DNA from: Treponema sp.
Lineage (GTDB): Bacteria; Spirochaetota; Spirochaetia; Treponematales; Breznakiellaceae
DNA: 49,553 nt
NCBI GenBank assembly: GCA_031286205.1
Contig: JAITUR010000025.1
Coordinates: 1-49,553 of the forward strand
Direction of reading: 5' to 3'
Each line of letters starts with the position of its first letter. The first letter of the stretch is position 1. Below, one piece after another: positions 35,266-42,862 of the stretch. Below the pieces are notes generated by a model that worked only from the letters and a program-made list of their open reading frames with translations, searched no databases and was not told where the DNA came from. A program made the translations under genes and the position numbers.

Positions 35266-35484
35266 CTACAAACCCTTACAGTTCTTCAAATATTCATCTA
35301 TGTTCCATACTATATGTTCATCGCCAAAAGTATGTAATGCGCCGTAGTTTTTATCGATATAATCAATAGCGCCTGCCAATTTTAATTTTTGATACGCAGT
35401 TTTACCGTCCAGCTTTTTTATACCTTTGTAAGTTTCGATGCAATAAATTACAAAATCTGTATGTTTTAAATCGTCTTTGTGCAT
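35266..35484 (-). CDS. DUF3791-like small protein
   Basis: 72 aa. The layout FVIYCIETYKGIKKLDGKTAYQKLKLAGAIDYIDKNYGALHTFGDEHIVWNIDEYL, given here in short as FVIYCIETYK ... IDYI ... YGALHT ... IVWNIDEYL, matches what I know of DUF3791. Last of a three-gene run with the 79-aa protein and DUF3990. Such cassettes are often predicted to be toxin-antitoxin-like; which small protein neutralises is unknown. Confidence 0.75.
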   Translation of the reverse strand: MHKDDLKHTDFVIYCIETYKGIKKLDGKTAYQKLKLAGAIDYIDKNYGALHTFGDEHIVWNIDEYLKNCKGL

Positions 35485-35490
35485 AATAAA

Positions 35491-35730
35491 TCAACCTTCT
35501 ATGGGGAACTTAATTTGCCCTGTAGTTATTTCCTGATTAAGTAAATCCGTAAGCGCAACATTGCTAAAATGCCAAAGTTTTGTATTTTCTCGTTCATACA
35601 ATCTGTAAATTTTTGAATTGTAAAATAAATCAAGGGCGTTTTTTTTAGGTATATTTTGCATCTGGGAAAGGTTTTCTACAATAGGGTGTGAATGCAGCGC
35701 CATAAAACCTATATAGCTGTCATTATCCAT
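35491..35730 (-). CDS. small protein of the DUF3990/DUF3791 cassette
   Basis: 79 aa: [20 protein letters not shown], then [26 protein letters not shown] and a C-terminal [10 protein letters not shown] know this layout as the usual small companion of DUF3990, but I cannot name its domain. Its start overlaps the DUF3990 stop by eight bases and it ends six bases before the DUF3791 gene. It could be the direct antitoxin partner. Confidence 0.65.
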   Translation of the reverse strand: MDNDSYIGFMALHSHPIVENLSQMQNIPKKNALDLFYNSKIYRLYERENTKLWHFSNVALTDLLNQEITTGQIKFPIEG

Positions 35731-36217
35731 TTTTTAATTCCTCGCTTTTGATAAATTTTAACTCTGCGATAGCTTTTTCTGTGCGGAATGTGATTTGATT
35801 AAATAATTCGGCAACTTTTAATTTTTTAATAACGGTTTCCCTGTCTATATCGCCATTTTCGAATAGCCTGAATACTCTATATACAGTATCATTTGCGACC
35901 GGACCGATAATTATATCATGCAATTTCCCTGAATATTTTGCAGTTCGATTAGCATAAACAAAATCAAGCCATTTATCATCGGGTTTGTCAAATATTAAAA
36001 CATCAAATTCAGACAATAACCTGTTATAATTAACTTCGTAATAACTGATAGTTGGGACACCTTGTCCTTCGCTGCGGTTTACCACATTATTTGCGAAACT
36101 TTCTGCCTGCGTCAAATTCATGGTTGTATAAAAACCGCTTCCAAAATCCAAAGCGCGGTTTGGCAAGATTAACTTGGGTTTTTCGACTGTAACATTGCTT
36201 CCGTGATAAATTAGCAT
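35723..36217 (-). CDS. DUF3990 protein (ADP-ribosyltransferase-like, possible toxin)
   Basis: 164 aa. The N-terminus reads [14 protein letters not shown], then [19 protein letters not shown]; later [11 protein letters not shown] and [16 protein letters not shown]. This is the DUF3990 pattern, which I associate with the ADP-ribosyltransferase fold (the YHGS and GFYTT blocks would contact NAD). Activity is not shown by sequence. First gene of the cassette. A TACAAT box ends seven bases before the ATG (36225-36230), so this mRNA may also be leaderless, though the -35 is weak. Confidence 0.75.
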   Translation of the reverse strand: MLIYHGSNVTVEKPKLILPNRALDFGSGFYTTMNLTQAESFANNVVNRSEGQGVPTISYYEVNYNRLLSEFDVLIFDKPDDKWLDFVYANRTAKYSGKLHDIIIGPVANDTVYRVFRLFENGDIDRETVIKKLKVAELFNQITFRTEKAIAELKFIKSEELKNG

Positions 36218-36230
36218 TAATATTATTGTA

Positions 36231-36292
36231 ACACAGATTTTACACAGATTAAAGATAGCGGAGTTAAAAAATCCGCGCTATCTCTGCGGACA
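36231..36292. repeat. ACACAGATT repeats and a bulged hairpin
   Basis: Two ACACAGATT units (36231 and 36242) are followed by a hairpin AGATAGCGGA ... TCCGCGCTATCT (36253-36283) with a 2-nt bulge, then CTCTGCGG. The composition resembles common dispersed intergenic repeats. It lies between the DUF3990 cassette and htpG. Confidence 0.5.
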
Positions 36293-36325
36293 ATTTTTCC
36301 TCGGTACCCGGCACTAATTTGCTAC

Positions 36326-36354
36326 TTGACCATAATACAGCTTTTTTTTATATT
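36326..36354 (+). promoter_or_regulatory. leaderless promoter of htpG
   Basis: TTGACC (36326-36331), 17-bp spacer, TATATT (36349-36354), six bases, then ATG at 36361. Predicted +1 is the A of the ATG. No CIRCE-type inverted repeat is visible. Confidence 0.75.
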
Positions 36355-36360
36355 ATTGAT

Positions 36361-38298
36361 ATGGCACAACATCAGTTTCAAACCGAGGTTAGCAGATTAC
36401 TACACCTTATTATCCACTCCCTTTATTCCAACAGGGAAATATTTTTACGGGAGCTTGTCTCTAATGCATCCGACGCTTTGGACAAGCTTAAATACTTAAC
36501 TGTCGCAGACGAGGCTTTTAAATCCCTGTCGTTCGATCCGCGCATCGACATTTCCTTTGACAAGGATGCCAAAACCCTGACTATTTCCGACAATGGAATT
36601 GGCATGAACGAAGCGGATTTAATCGACTCGCTGGGAACAATTGCCCGCTCCGGCACACGCGCCTTTTTGGAAAAACTTGCCGAAGATGCAAAAAAAGACT
36701 CCAATTTAATTGGTCAGTTTGGCGTGGGCTTCTATTCCGCCTTTATGGTTGCCGACAAGATCGAGGTAGTTTCGCGCAAAGCCGGCGAAGATGCCGCATG
36801 GAAATGGTCCAGCGACGGCAAGGAAGGCTACGATATCGAAAATGCAAACCGCGACAGCCAGGGGACAACCGTAATCCTGCGCCTTACAGAAGAAGGAACA
36901 GAATACGCCAACCGCTGGTCGATCGAAGACATTATAAAAAGATATTCCAACCATGTTGCCTTTCCAATTTACCTTACTTATGATGAAAAAGAATGGGACG
37001 ACAAGGGCAACGAAAAAGGCAGTACAACCAAAACCGATAGAATAAACTCCGGCACTGCGCTTTGGCGGCGTTCAAAAACCGATCTGAAAGAAGAAGACTA
37101 TAACGATTTTTACAAGCAGATTGGCAATGACAGCGATGCCCCCTTGCATTATATTCACACAAAAGCCGAAGGTTCTTTGGAATACGCCACTCTGTTTTAT
37201 ATTCCCAAAAAAGCGCCGTTCGATCTTTACAGTGTCGATTACAAACCCGGCGTAAAATTGTATGTAAAACGAGTTTTTATAACCGATGATGACAAAGAAC
37301 TTATGCCAACTTATTTGCGTTTTGTCCGCGGCGTAATTGATTCCGAAGATTTACCCCTTAATGTAAGCCGCGAGATTTTGCAGCAAAATAAAGTTTTGCT
37401 TAATATTAAAAGCGCTTCGGTAAAAAAATTGCTGTCCGAGTTTAAACAAATGGCGGACAATGCTGTAAGCGGCGGAGACGAAGCAAAAGATAAATGGGAA
37501 ACCTTTATAGAACAATTTAACCGTCCGCTTAAAGAAGGGCTTTATCAGGACTTTTCCAACCGCGAAGCATTACAAGAACTGGTGCGTTTTAAAAGCACAA
37601 CAGTCGATGGCTGGACAAGTTTTGCGGATTATACCAGCCGCATGAAGAGCGACCAAAAACATATTTATTACATAACAGGCGGCGGCACATCCAGCGGGTG
37701 CGACGAAAAAACCCTGCGAGCGTCTCCGCTTCTGGAAGCTTACCGCGCAAAAGAAATCGAAGTTTTAATAATGAGCGATGACATTGACGATATTGTAATT
37801 CCGACATTGCATACTTACAGGAAAGAGATCCCGGGAACAGACGGCAAGAGCGAAGCTCAAACATGGGAGATTAAGGCGGTTAATCGCGCAGGTGCGGACG
37901 AAGAGTTGGGCGAAAAGGAAAACAAAGCTGCCGAAAAAGAAGCCAAACCTGTTATAGAAAAACTTAAAAAGGCGCTTGGCGACCGTGTAAAAGATGTAAA
38001 ACTTTCGCGCCGTCTGCACGATTCGCCGTCCTGCATTGTCGCCGATGATAAAGATCCGTCAATGCAAATGGCGCAAATGCTTAAGGCAATGGGGCAAACC
38101 TCCATGCCCGATATCAAGCCAATTTTGGAAGTAAATGGCGACCACCCAATTGTTGCGGGGCTTAAAGATGTTGACAACGAAGAACTCATTGCCGACACCG
38201 CAGGCGTACTTTTGGATCAAGCATTGTTGGTGGAAGGTATCAAATTAACTGACCCTGCGGACTTTGTAAAACGGATTAACAGATTGTTGGCACGGTAG
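36361..38298 (+). CDS. htpG: chaperone HtpG (Hsp90)
   Basis: 645 aa, ATP-dependent cytoplasmic chaperone. The N-terminal GHKL ATPase has SNREIFLRELVSNASDALDK, SDNGIGM and GQFGVGFYSAFMVADK; the middle domain has LPLNVSREILQQNKVL; the C-terminal dimerisation domain follows. ATG 36361 gives the typical start MAQHQFQTEVSRLLHL; the longer frame from 36319 starts within the promoter and is rejected. Length is normal. Confidence 0.97.
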   Translation: MAQHQFQTEVSRLLHLIIHSLYSNREIFLRELVSNASDALDKLKYLTVADEAFKSLSFDPRIDISFDKDAKTLTISDNGIGMNEADLIDSLGTIARSGTRAFLEKLAEDAKKDSNLIGQFGVGFYSAFMVADKIEVVSRKAGEDAAWKWSSDGKEGYDIENANRDSQGTTVILRLTEEGTEYANRWSIEDIIKRYSNHVAFPIYLTYDEKEWDDKGNEKGSTTKTDRINSGTALWRRSKTDLKEEDYNDFYKQIGNDSDAPLHYIHTKAEGSLEYATLFYIPKKAPFDLYSVDYKPGVKLYVKRVFITDDDKELMPTYLRFVRGVIDSEDLPLNVSREILQQNKVLLNIKSASVKKLLSEFKQMADNAVSGGDEAKDKWETFIEQFNRPLKEGLYQDFSNREALQELVRFKSTTVDGWTSFADYTSRMKSDQKHIYYITGGGTSSGCDEKTLRASPLLEAYRAKEIEVLIMSDDIDDIVIPTLHTYRKEIPGTDGKSEAQTWEIKAVNRAGADEELGEKENKAAEKEAKPVIEKLKKALGDRVKDVKLSRRLHDSPSCIVADDKDPSMQMAQMLKAMGQTSMPDIKPILEVNGDHPIVAGLKDVDNEELIADTAGVLLDQALLVEGIKLTDPADFVKRINRLLAR

Positions 38299-38301
38299 GG
38301 T

Positions 38302-38676
38302 ATGCTAAAAAAATATTGTCTTTATATACTCCGTTGGCAGTTAAGTACGCCAATTCTGTATGGCGTAATTTGGCTTCTTACCGGACATATAAATGCAATA
38401 TGGATAACGATTATTGCAAACTTTATAGGCGCGCTTATCTTTTTTTGGGTAGACAAATTTATTTTCCGCAACCGCCGTTCCCGCAACCCCCTTTGGGAAA
38501 TAAAAGAGGGCGTTAGTTGTCATGACTGCGGAGTTATCAGCAAGGGGTATCGCATTGTAGAATGGCAGGGTTATTCCAGAATCGACGATAAAGAACCTGA
38601 ATACCGTTGTAAAGATTGCAGCGCAAAAAAACTTCTACAGGTGGAGAAGTTGCTGCAGTATGGAACAAAACTGTGA
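38302..38676 (+). CDS. membrane protein with a C-terminal zinc-ribbon-like domain
   Basis: 124 aa, starting four bases after htpG. Two hydrophobic segments (residues about 12-28, TPILYGVIWLLTGHI, and 31-53, IWITIIANFIGALIFFWV) are followed by VSCHDCG and YRCKDCSAKKL, a C-x2-C / C-x2-C pair that would fit a zinc ribbon. I do not know its function. The stop codon lies inside the first 21-bp repeat of the regulatory module at 38671. Confidence 0.7.
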   Translation: MLKKYCLYILRWQLSTPILYGVIWLLTGHINAIWITIIANFIGALIFFWVDKFIFRNRRSRNPLWEIKEGVSCHDCGVISKGYRIVEWQGYSRIDDKEPEYRCKDCSAKKLLQVEKLLQYGTKL

Positions 38677-38733
38677 GTTTTCTCCCAAAAATACGGCATT
38701 TTCCCTTAAAAATTGTGAGTTTTACCCGGATGT
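38671..38733 (+). promoter_or_regulatory. phased-repeat regulatory module A (three 21-bp repeats)
   Basis: Repeats at 38671-38691, 38692-38712 and 38713-38733. Each holds a TTTT-(n)-CCC core at the same offset, so the cores are exactly 21 bp (two helical turns) apart. Repeats 1 and 3 share TGTGAGTTTT. The same three-repeat block occurs at 40004 and 43222. Directly upstream of the hemerythrin promoter. Confidence 0.8.
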
Positions 38734-38757
38734 TTTATTTATTAATAAATATATAAT
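38730..38757 (+). promoter_or_regulatory. promoter of the hemerythrin-response regulator operon
   Basis: A consensus -10 TATAAT at 38752-38757, but only ATGTTT (38730-38735) in the -35 place, overlapping the end of repeat 3. A weak -35 with an upstream repeat module fits an activator-dependent promoter. GGAGG lies before the ATG at 38778. Confidence 0.6.
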
Positions 38758-38777
38758 ATTACTGTTGGAGGTAGATT

Positions 38778-39365
38778 ATGGAAAATTCGCAATTATCTTA
38801 TGAAGAGCGTCGTACAGGTCAGGATCGCCGCGCTGTGCCGCGTCAAGCAGGCCAGGATCGCCGTGTCGTGCCGCGTCAAAAAGAAGAGCATGTTACCTGG
38901 AGCAATAGATATTCCATGGGAATAAAGTTGATCGATGATCAGCACAAGGGGCTTTTGGATTTTGTAAATGAATTGTTTAATAATTCTACAGGGGACGAAG
39001 AAGCCGAGCGCGAATATTTTAATAAAGTAATGGCCAAGGCTGTGGATTATGTAAAAGTTCACTTTGCAACCGAAGAAAGGTATATGTTAGGAACCGGTTT
39101 CCCAGACTATTTTGCACATAAAAAAACCCACCAGCAATTTATTATAAAAGTAGTAGAATCTATAAAAGATTTTCAAAGAGGAAAAAGACTTGTTCTTGTA
39201 AGTTTTGCAAGGTTTCTTAAAGATTGGGTTTTGTCTCATGTAGCCATGGAAGATGTAAAGTACAGCGAGTATTTTAAAAAAATTGCCACACGAAAATCCG
39301 ATGGCAAATTAAGCATTACCGCAGAGGATATAAAAAAACTGCAGCAGATGGGTCAAAAACCCTAG
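38778..39365 (+). CDS. bacteriohemerythrin
   Basis: 195 aa. Residues about 40-165 form the four-helix hemerythrin fold with the di-iron ligands: IDDQHKGLLDF (His), HFATEERYM (His and Glu), HKKTHQQF (two His) and WVLSHVAMEDVKY (His and Asp). It should bind oxygen or nitric oxide reversibly, as a sensor, store or scavenger. The N-terminal 30 residues carry two 11-residue repeats (GQDRR-VPRQ-) from a 33-bp DNA duplication. GGAGG precedes the ATG. Transcribed with the response regulator nine bases downstream. Confidence 0.92.
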   Translation: MENSQLSYEERRTGQDRRAVPRQAGQDRRVVPRQKEEHVTWSNRYSMGIKLIDDQHKGLLDFVNELFNNSTGDEEAEREYFNKVMAKAVDYVKVHFATEERYMLGTGFPDYFAHKKTHQQFIIKVVESIKDFQRGKRLVLVSFARFLKDWVLSHVAMEDVKYSEYFKKIATRKSDGKLSITAEDIKKLQQMGQKP

Positions 39366-39374
39366 ACAGCGTTT

Positions 39375-39992
39375 ATGGAAGTTTTGTTAATAGATGACCA
39401 TCCAATGTTAAATGCCGGAATAGTATCGATCTTAGAGGCAACCGGCATTTTTACGGTCTGCGGACAAGCGCAGACACTTGCAGAGGCAATGGGCATTATC
39501 GAAAAAGCGGCGCATCAGGAAACATTGCCGGCACTGATTATTCTTGATGTGCTGTTAGGCGAAGAAAACGGACTTAATTTTCTTCCAATGCTGACAAGTT
39601 ATTGTGCCGATAAAAAAATACCCAGGCCGCCTGTGCTGGTTTGCTCCGCCATTGGAGATGCATTTAAAATACAAACTGCCTTAAAATTGGGAGCCGCAGG
39701 TTTTTTGCAAAAGACAGGCGGCAAGGCGGAACTGTTAAAAGCAATAGACACAATACTTGGCGGAAAGGTGTATGTTTCCAGCGAGCTAAGCATCAAATTA
39801 AACGAAACCTCCCATATATACGCAAAGTTTTCCAAACGGGAACTGGATGTAATTAATTTAATTAAGATAAATAAAACAAACAAGCAAATTGCCGAGGCGC
39901 TGCGTATAAGCGTTAAAACCGTAGAAAACTACATTAGTAAAATATACTTTAAAGCCGGCTGTTCAAACCGCGAAGAAGTGCAAAAGCTCTAA
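39375..39992 (+). CDS. LuxR/FixJ-type response regulator
   Basis: 205 aa. Receiver domain: LLIDDHP (acidic pocket), phospho-acceptor Asp in LIILDVLLGEE (near residue 58), Ser in VLVCSA, Lys in GFLQKTGG. The LuxR-type helix-turn-helix is KRELDVINLI...NKQIAEALRISVKTVENYISKIYFKAG. No kinase gene adjoins it; the NarL-type kinase at 45541 also lacks a partner. It sits in the operon of module A and directly before module B, so it is a natural candidate for the protein that binds these repeats. Bases 39781-39815 recur at 42112. Confidence 0.93.
   Translation: MEVLLIDDHPMLNAGIVSILEATGIFTVCGQAQTLAEAMGIIEKAAHQETLPALIILDVLLGEENGLNFLPMLTSYCADKKIPRPPVLVCSAIGDAFKIQTALKLGAAGFLQKTGGKAELLKAIDTILGGKVYVSSELSIKLNETSHIYAKFSKRELDVINLIKINKTNKQIAEALRISVKTVENYISKIYFKAGCSNREEVQKL
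39781..39815 (+). repeat. 35-bp segment of the response regulator gene, duplicated at 42112-42146
   Basis: 34 of 35 bases are the same as at 42112-42146, read in the same frame (SIKLNETSH). This copy is native to the linker before the LuxR helix-turn-helix. Confidence 0.85.
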
Positions 39993-40003
39993 ACCCTCCA
40001 AAG

Positions 40004-40066
40004 TTGTGAGTTTTCTCCCAAAAATACGGCATTTTCCCTTAAAAATTGTGAGTTTTACCCGGATGT
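40004..40066 (+). promoter_or_regulatory. phased-repeat regulatory module B
   Basis: Three 21-bp repeats at 40004-40024, 40025-40045 and 40046-40066, almost base-for-base the same as module A. It begins 12 bases after the response-regulator stop. The -35 position is ATGTTT (40063-40068) and the -10 TACAAT (40086-40091), inside the palindrome TACAATTATTGTA (40086-40098). Confidence 0.8.
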
Positions 40067-40097
40067 TTTAATTAAAATAGTGTTTTACAATTATTGT

Positions 40098-40175
40098 AAA
40101 TTGCCCGTATGGGCGGGTTAAAAATCGTGATTTGCTGTGAAATAGCAGCTTTCATAAAAGAATAGGAGAAGAAAA
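40098..40175 (+). ncRNA. structured 5' leader B (candidate cis-acting RNA)
   Basis: From the predicted +1: hairpin 1 GCCC-GTAT-GGGC (40103-40114), the 19-nt GGGTTAAAAATCGTGATTT, hairpin 2 GCTG ... CAGC (40134-40149), and AGGAGA before the ATG. The leader at 43316 has the same spacing and linker, while hairpin 2 has a different but still paired sequence. It does not match any riboswitch I know. Confidence 0.55.
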
Positions 40176-41348
40176 ATGAAAAGATTTTTAGTTTTTACGC
40201 TAGTGGTTTTAGTGGCATTTATTGGATGTCCCCCTCCCGATACCGGGGGTGAAGTTAACAAGTACAGTGTAACTTTCGACAGCAATGGCGGAAGTGAAGT
40301 AGAGTCTATTGAAAATGTTACTCATGGTTCTACTGTTACGAAACCGGATAATCCAACAAAAAATGGGCACGCATTTAATAACTGGTACAAAAATGAAGAG
40401 CTTACACAGGTTTGGGATTTTGATAATGATACAGTTACAGGTAATATAACTTTATATGCAAAGTGGATTGATACTACCCAGCCACTTCCCTTAACAATTA
40501 ATCTCTGGAACAGCCCCAACTTCTATACCAACGAAGATATTGAATTCGGCGAAGTACTTCCAGGAAATTTTGTTAGCAATTACCTCTATATCGACGATGA
40601 CCACGAATTTGTAGGATTATATCGCAATTATGCCAATCATGTATTTAGCAATGAATGGAATATAAGCTCCCCGATAGAAGAAATTCTAACCCTCTGGGCA
40701 AAATACAAATATAGAGTTACCTTTAATATTGAAGGCAGCGAAGAAGGTATTTGGGTAGCGCACGGAAATAAAGCGGTTTACGAAGGTGATACACCTGAGA
40801 AAGATGGCTGGGAATTTAAAGGCTGGAATTTAGAAGGTTTTGAATTTGACTTTGATACAATAATTACAGAGCCGATTGAATTGGTCGCTAGGTTTGAGGA
40901 AAAAGCGGCTAATACTGGTGATTTCTACTGGGGAGCTTTCTGGCCTAACGATTCAACAACAGAAGGTAATGCTAACTTTACAGCATTTAGTATCGATGGT
41001 TTAACAGCAATATTAAATGGTGGACCAATGAGTGACCACTATCCTGGTGATGGTGGCGGTTATGTATACGGTGCTGATAATGGTGGAACAGGTATTATAG
41101 ATAGATTATCTACCGAAACAACTGAAAAAGAAAATAAAAGCATTACTTGGAATAATCAAATTGGATATTATTTCATTATTACACCTGAAGAATTTGGTGA
41201 TATAGTTATAGAGCAATCAGGAACTCCATTATATCCTGGAGTAACTTGGACTAGATATAGTGAAATAATAAATGGTCAATCAAGTTATATTTATGTATTT
41301 AATGTAAATATAAATCCCTATAATGCCACACACGATGTAAAATATTAA
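40176..41348 (+). CDS. lipoprotein with InlB-type (Listeria-Bacteroides) repeats
   Basis: 390 aa. Lipoprotein signal ending VAFIGC. Residues about 28-94 are a clear InlB B-repeat (YSVTFDSNGGSEVESIENV, then FNNWYKNEELTQVWDFDNDTVTGNITLYAKW), followed by a degenerate repeat (to about 172) and a third (YRVTFNIEGSEEG ... WEFKGWNLEG). The last 145 residues (GDFYWGAFWPND...) are not recognised, are more A/T-rich in codon use, and may be a separate ligand-binding domain. Surface adhesion or protein binding is the usual guess for such repeats. Preceded by module B and followed by a strong terminator. Confidence 0.8.
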   Translation: MKRFLVFTLVVLVAFIGCPPPDTGGEVNKYSVTFDSNGGSEVESIENVTHGSTVTKPDNPTKNGHAFNNWYKNEELTQVWDFDNDTVTGNITLYAKWIDTTQPLPLTINLWNSPNFYTNEDIEFGEVLPGNFVSNYLYIDDDHEFVGLYRNYANHVFSNEWNISSPIEEILTLWAKYKYRVTFNIEGSEEGIWVAHGNKAVYEGDTPEKDGWEFKGWNLEGFEFDFDTIITEPIELVARFEEKAANTGDFYWGAFWPNDSTTEGNANFTAFSIDGLTAILNGGPMSDHYPGDGGGYVYGADNGGTGIIDRLSTETTEKENKSITWNNQIGYYFIITPEEFGDIVIEQSGTPLYPGVTWTRYSEIINGQSSYIYVFNVNINPYNATHDVKY

Positions 41349-41352
41349 ACAC

Positions 41353-41380
41353 AAAAACCCCGGTCATTCCGGGGTTTTTT
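41353..41380 (+). terminator. Rho-independent terminator after the InlB-repeat gene
   Basis: AAAAACCCCGG, 5-nt loop, CCGGGGTTTTTT: a perfect stem with a T tail. Confidence 0.95.
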
Positions 41381-41396
41381 ATTGGTTTAAAATGAA

Positions 41397-41443
41397 CGAG
41401 GGCGTATATTCCGAATGAGTTACCCTCGGGGGAATATACGCCC
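41397..41443. repeat. long hairpin with two competing stems
   Basis: GGGCGTATATTCC (41400-41412) pairs perfectly with GGAATATACGCCC (41431-41443). An alternative stem CGAGGG (41397-41402) / CCCTCG (41423-41428) overlaps the first and cannot form with it. It lies in the 300-base gap 41349-41651, which has no gene. Confidence 0.7.
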
Positions 41444-41462
41444 AAATCCGCGGAGGCGAATT

Positions 41463-41557
41463 AACTAATATCGGGCTTTGCTCTACTACCAGATGCACAT
41501 CTGGTAGTACCACCAGATGTGAGAAACCACCAATTAGAGTTATCTCCGATATTAGTT
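41463..41557. repeat. nested inverted repeats
   Basis: Outer arms AACTAATATCGG (41463-41474) and CCGATATTAGTT (41546-41557) are a perfect 12-bp inverted repeat. They enclose a perfect inner hairpin, TACTACCAGATG-CA-CATCTGGTAGTA (41484-41509), and a third partial ACCAGATGTG at 41512. About 95 bp in all; the arms are not flanked by a recognisable transposase gene. Mobile-element remnant or structured RNA. Confidence 0.7.
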
Positions 41558-41651
41558 GGAATAAAAATAAATTTTTAGTATCTTTTTATAACTTTTCAAA
41601 GTAATTGAAATCTTAATACTAATTATTAAGAAATGAATCGAGGAGAAATAA

Positions 41652-42155
41652 ATGATTAAACAACCGTGGCCATATAGTTTTGATTTAAGCGTAGCACAAC
41701 CAGTTGATGCTAAGGGATTATTTGATAGTTTAGAACAAGCAAAAGAACAGATACCTGGAAATACAAGATTTAAGGGACAAAAATTTACTGTTAGGGGAAA
41801 TGATGGCGAACAACCACAGGAGTTCTGGTTTATAAAAGATTATATTCCTGCTGTAAGACAGCCTACCCCTCCTTTTGCTATAATCGAACCTGAATTTGTT
41901 CCTGACCCAGTTCCCTACCTACCCGAAGTAGAAGGTTACAACGATGGGGAACTTAGAATCGCTATTACTGGAATTTCTGGAGATTTAAACGGGCATATTA
42001 CTGATATAACTGACACGCCCCACGGGATTAGCGGTCATATAGTCGCTCATAATGAAGAGCCAACAGCTCACGGCATTGACCAACTTAATGGCGAGACTCT
42101 TAAAATTGCCGGCGAGATAAGCATCAAATTAAACGAAACCTCCCATGAACAGTAA
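41652..42155 (+). CDS. small protein of unknown function, phage-tail-fibre-like, with a foreign C-terminus
   Basis: 167 aa with an AGGAGA site; no signal peptide. The middle is Pro-rich (PAVRQPTPPFAIIEPEFVPDPVP) and the later part has His/Gly-spaced segments (DTPHGISGHIVAHNEEPTAHGIDQLNG) of the kind seen in phage tail-fibre or collar proteins; that is a resemblance, not an assignment. The last twelve codons (GEISIKLNETSH plus EQ) derive from the response-regulator gene: 35 bp with one mismatch, same frame. So the 3' end looks replaced by recombination. Confidence 0.5.
   Translation: MIKQPWPYSFDLSVAQPVDAKGLFDSLEQAKEQIPGNTRFKGQKFTVRGNDGEQPQEFWFIKDYIPAVRQPTPPFAIIEPEFVPDPVPYLPEVEGYNDGELRIAITGISGDLNGHITDITDTPHGISGHIVAHNEEPTAHGIDQLNGETLKIAGEISIKLNETSHEQ
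42112..42146 (+). repeat. copy of the response-regulator segment at the 3' end of the 41652 gene
   Basis: 34 of 35 bases match 39781-39815 in the same reading frame. It is directly followed by two codons and a stop. Confidence 0.85.
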
Positions 42156-42175
42156 GTTGAAAAATGGAGTTAGGG

Positions 42176-42205
42176 AACTTCTAAAAACTTCAGTTTTTAG
42201 AAGTT
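42176..42205. repeat. perfect 13-bp hairpin
   Basis: AACTTCTAAAAAC, TTCA loop, GTTTTTAGAAGTT, then TTCG. It could end transcription of the 41652 gene, though the stem is A/T-rich. The rest of the gap 42206-42460 has no gene I can support. Confidence 0.6.
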
Positions 42206-42460
42206 TTCGTAACCCTGAAGAAAACCGCTGATTAGATAAATCCTTGTGTTGTAACGAATTAGCGGTTGTGCAGATTGGGTTGCGGTGTAATTGCGCGAGA
42301 AAAACCCTCAATGATAATCAACAATTTCTACATCAAAAGCATTAGTCTTTTCCCATAACTAAAGCTGCTTTAAGGGGGATTATTTTTTAGGTCTTTTTGA
42401 AGTTTACATTTTGCGGCTATTCGTTCAAACAACGCTAAATAGGCTTAGTCTTTACCAACA

Positions 42461-42862
42461 CTATAACCAGTTTACAAATTTTAAATTTGGAATACTCTTA
42501 AAATGTTTTTCATTATTTGTAACAAGAGTAATATCATGATAAATACAAAATGAAGCGATTAAAATGTCATTATCTCCTATGACAATGCCTTTTTTTTGAC
42601 AATTGGAATATGTTGCAGCGGCGATTTCGAGCGTTTCTTTTTCAATTGCACAAATACCAGATAGTGAACACATATACTCAAAGATTGCCAATTTTTTACT
42701 GGCATTGATCGTTAATAACCACCGTTTTATTTCATAAAATACCATTGGTGGAATGACAATTGTATTAGAATTATCAGCCTCAGTGGAAACACGATTAATT
42801 ATGTCTTTATTGCCCTTTAAGTAATAAGTTACAATATCGGTATCAAGAGCGTATTTATTCAT
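42461..42862 (-). CDS. vapC: PIN-domain toxin (VapC family)
   Basis: 133 aa, predicted metal-dependent ribonuclease of a type II toxin-antitoxin pair. The acidic residues of the PIN fold are visible: YALDTDIVTYYLKG (first Asp), a Glu in FYEIKRWLL, and GDNDILIASFCIYHDITLVTNNEKHF (C-terminal Asp pair). Start overlaps the antitoxin stop (ATGA). It looks intact, unlike the VapC at 44129. Confidence 0.9.
   Translation of the reverse strand: MNKYALDTDIVTYYLKGNKDIINRVSTEADNSNTIVIPPMVFYEIKRWLLTINASKKLAIFEYMCSLSGICAIEKETLEIAAATYSNCQKKGIVIGDNDILIASFCIYHDITLVTNNEKHFKSIPNLKFVNWL

Noticed and set aside
38692-38735. Sigma28 (FliA) promoter TAAA-N14-CCCGGATG upstream of the hemerythrin gene
   Set aside because: Only four of eight -10 bases match GCCGATAA, and a consensus TATAAT lies at the right place downstream.
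40098-40175. Known riboswitch (c-di-GMP-I, preQ1 and others)
   Set aside because: The conserved core sequences of those classes are absent; kept only as an unnamed structured leader.
41463-41557. Integron attC (59-base element), because nested inverted repeats end in AAC/GTT and Treponema denticola has an integron
   Set aside because: The bases outside AAC and GTT do not pair and do not match the RYYYAAC/GTTRRRY cores, and there is no integrase or second site in view.
40176-42155. Diversity-generating retroelement (template/variable repeat), given the repeated 35-bp segment
   Set aside because: No reverse transcriptase gene, no adenine-specific substitution pattern (the single mismatch is C/A) and no C-type lectin fold.
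42206-42460. Possible gene remnants on the minus strand (LALFERIAAKCKLQKDLKNNPP and WEKTNAFDVEIVDYH)
   Set aside because: Short pieces in different frames with stops and no recognisable family; not enough to call.
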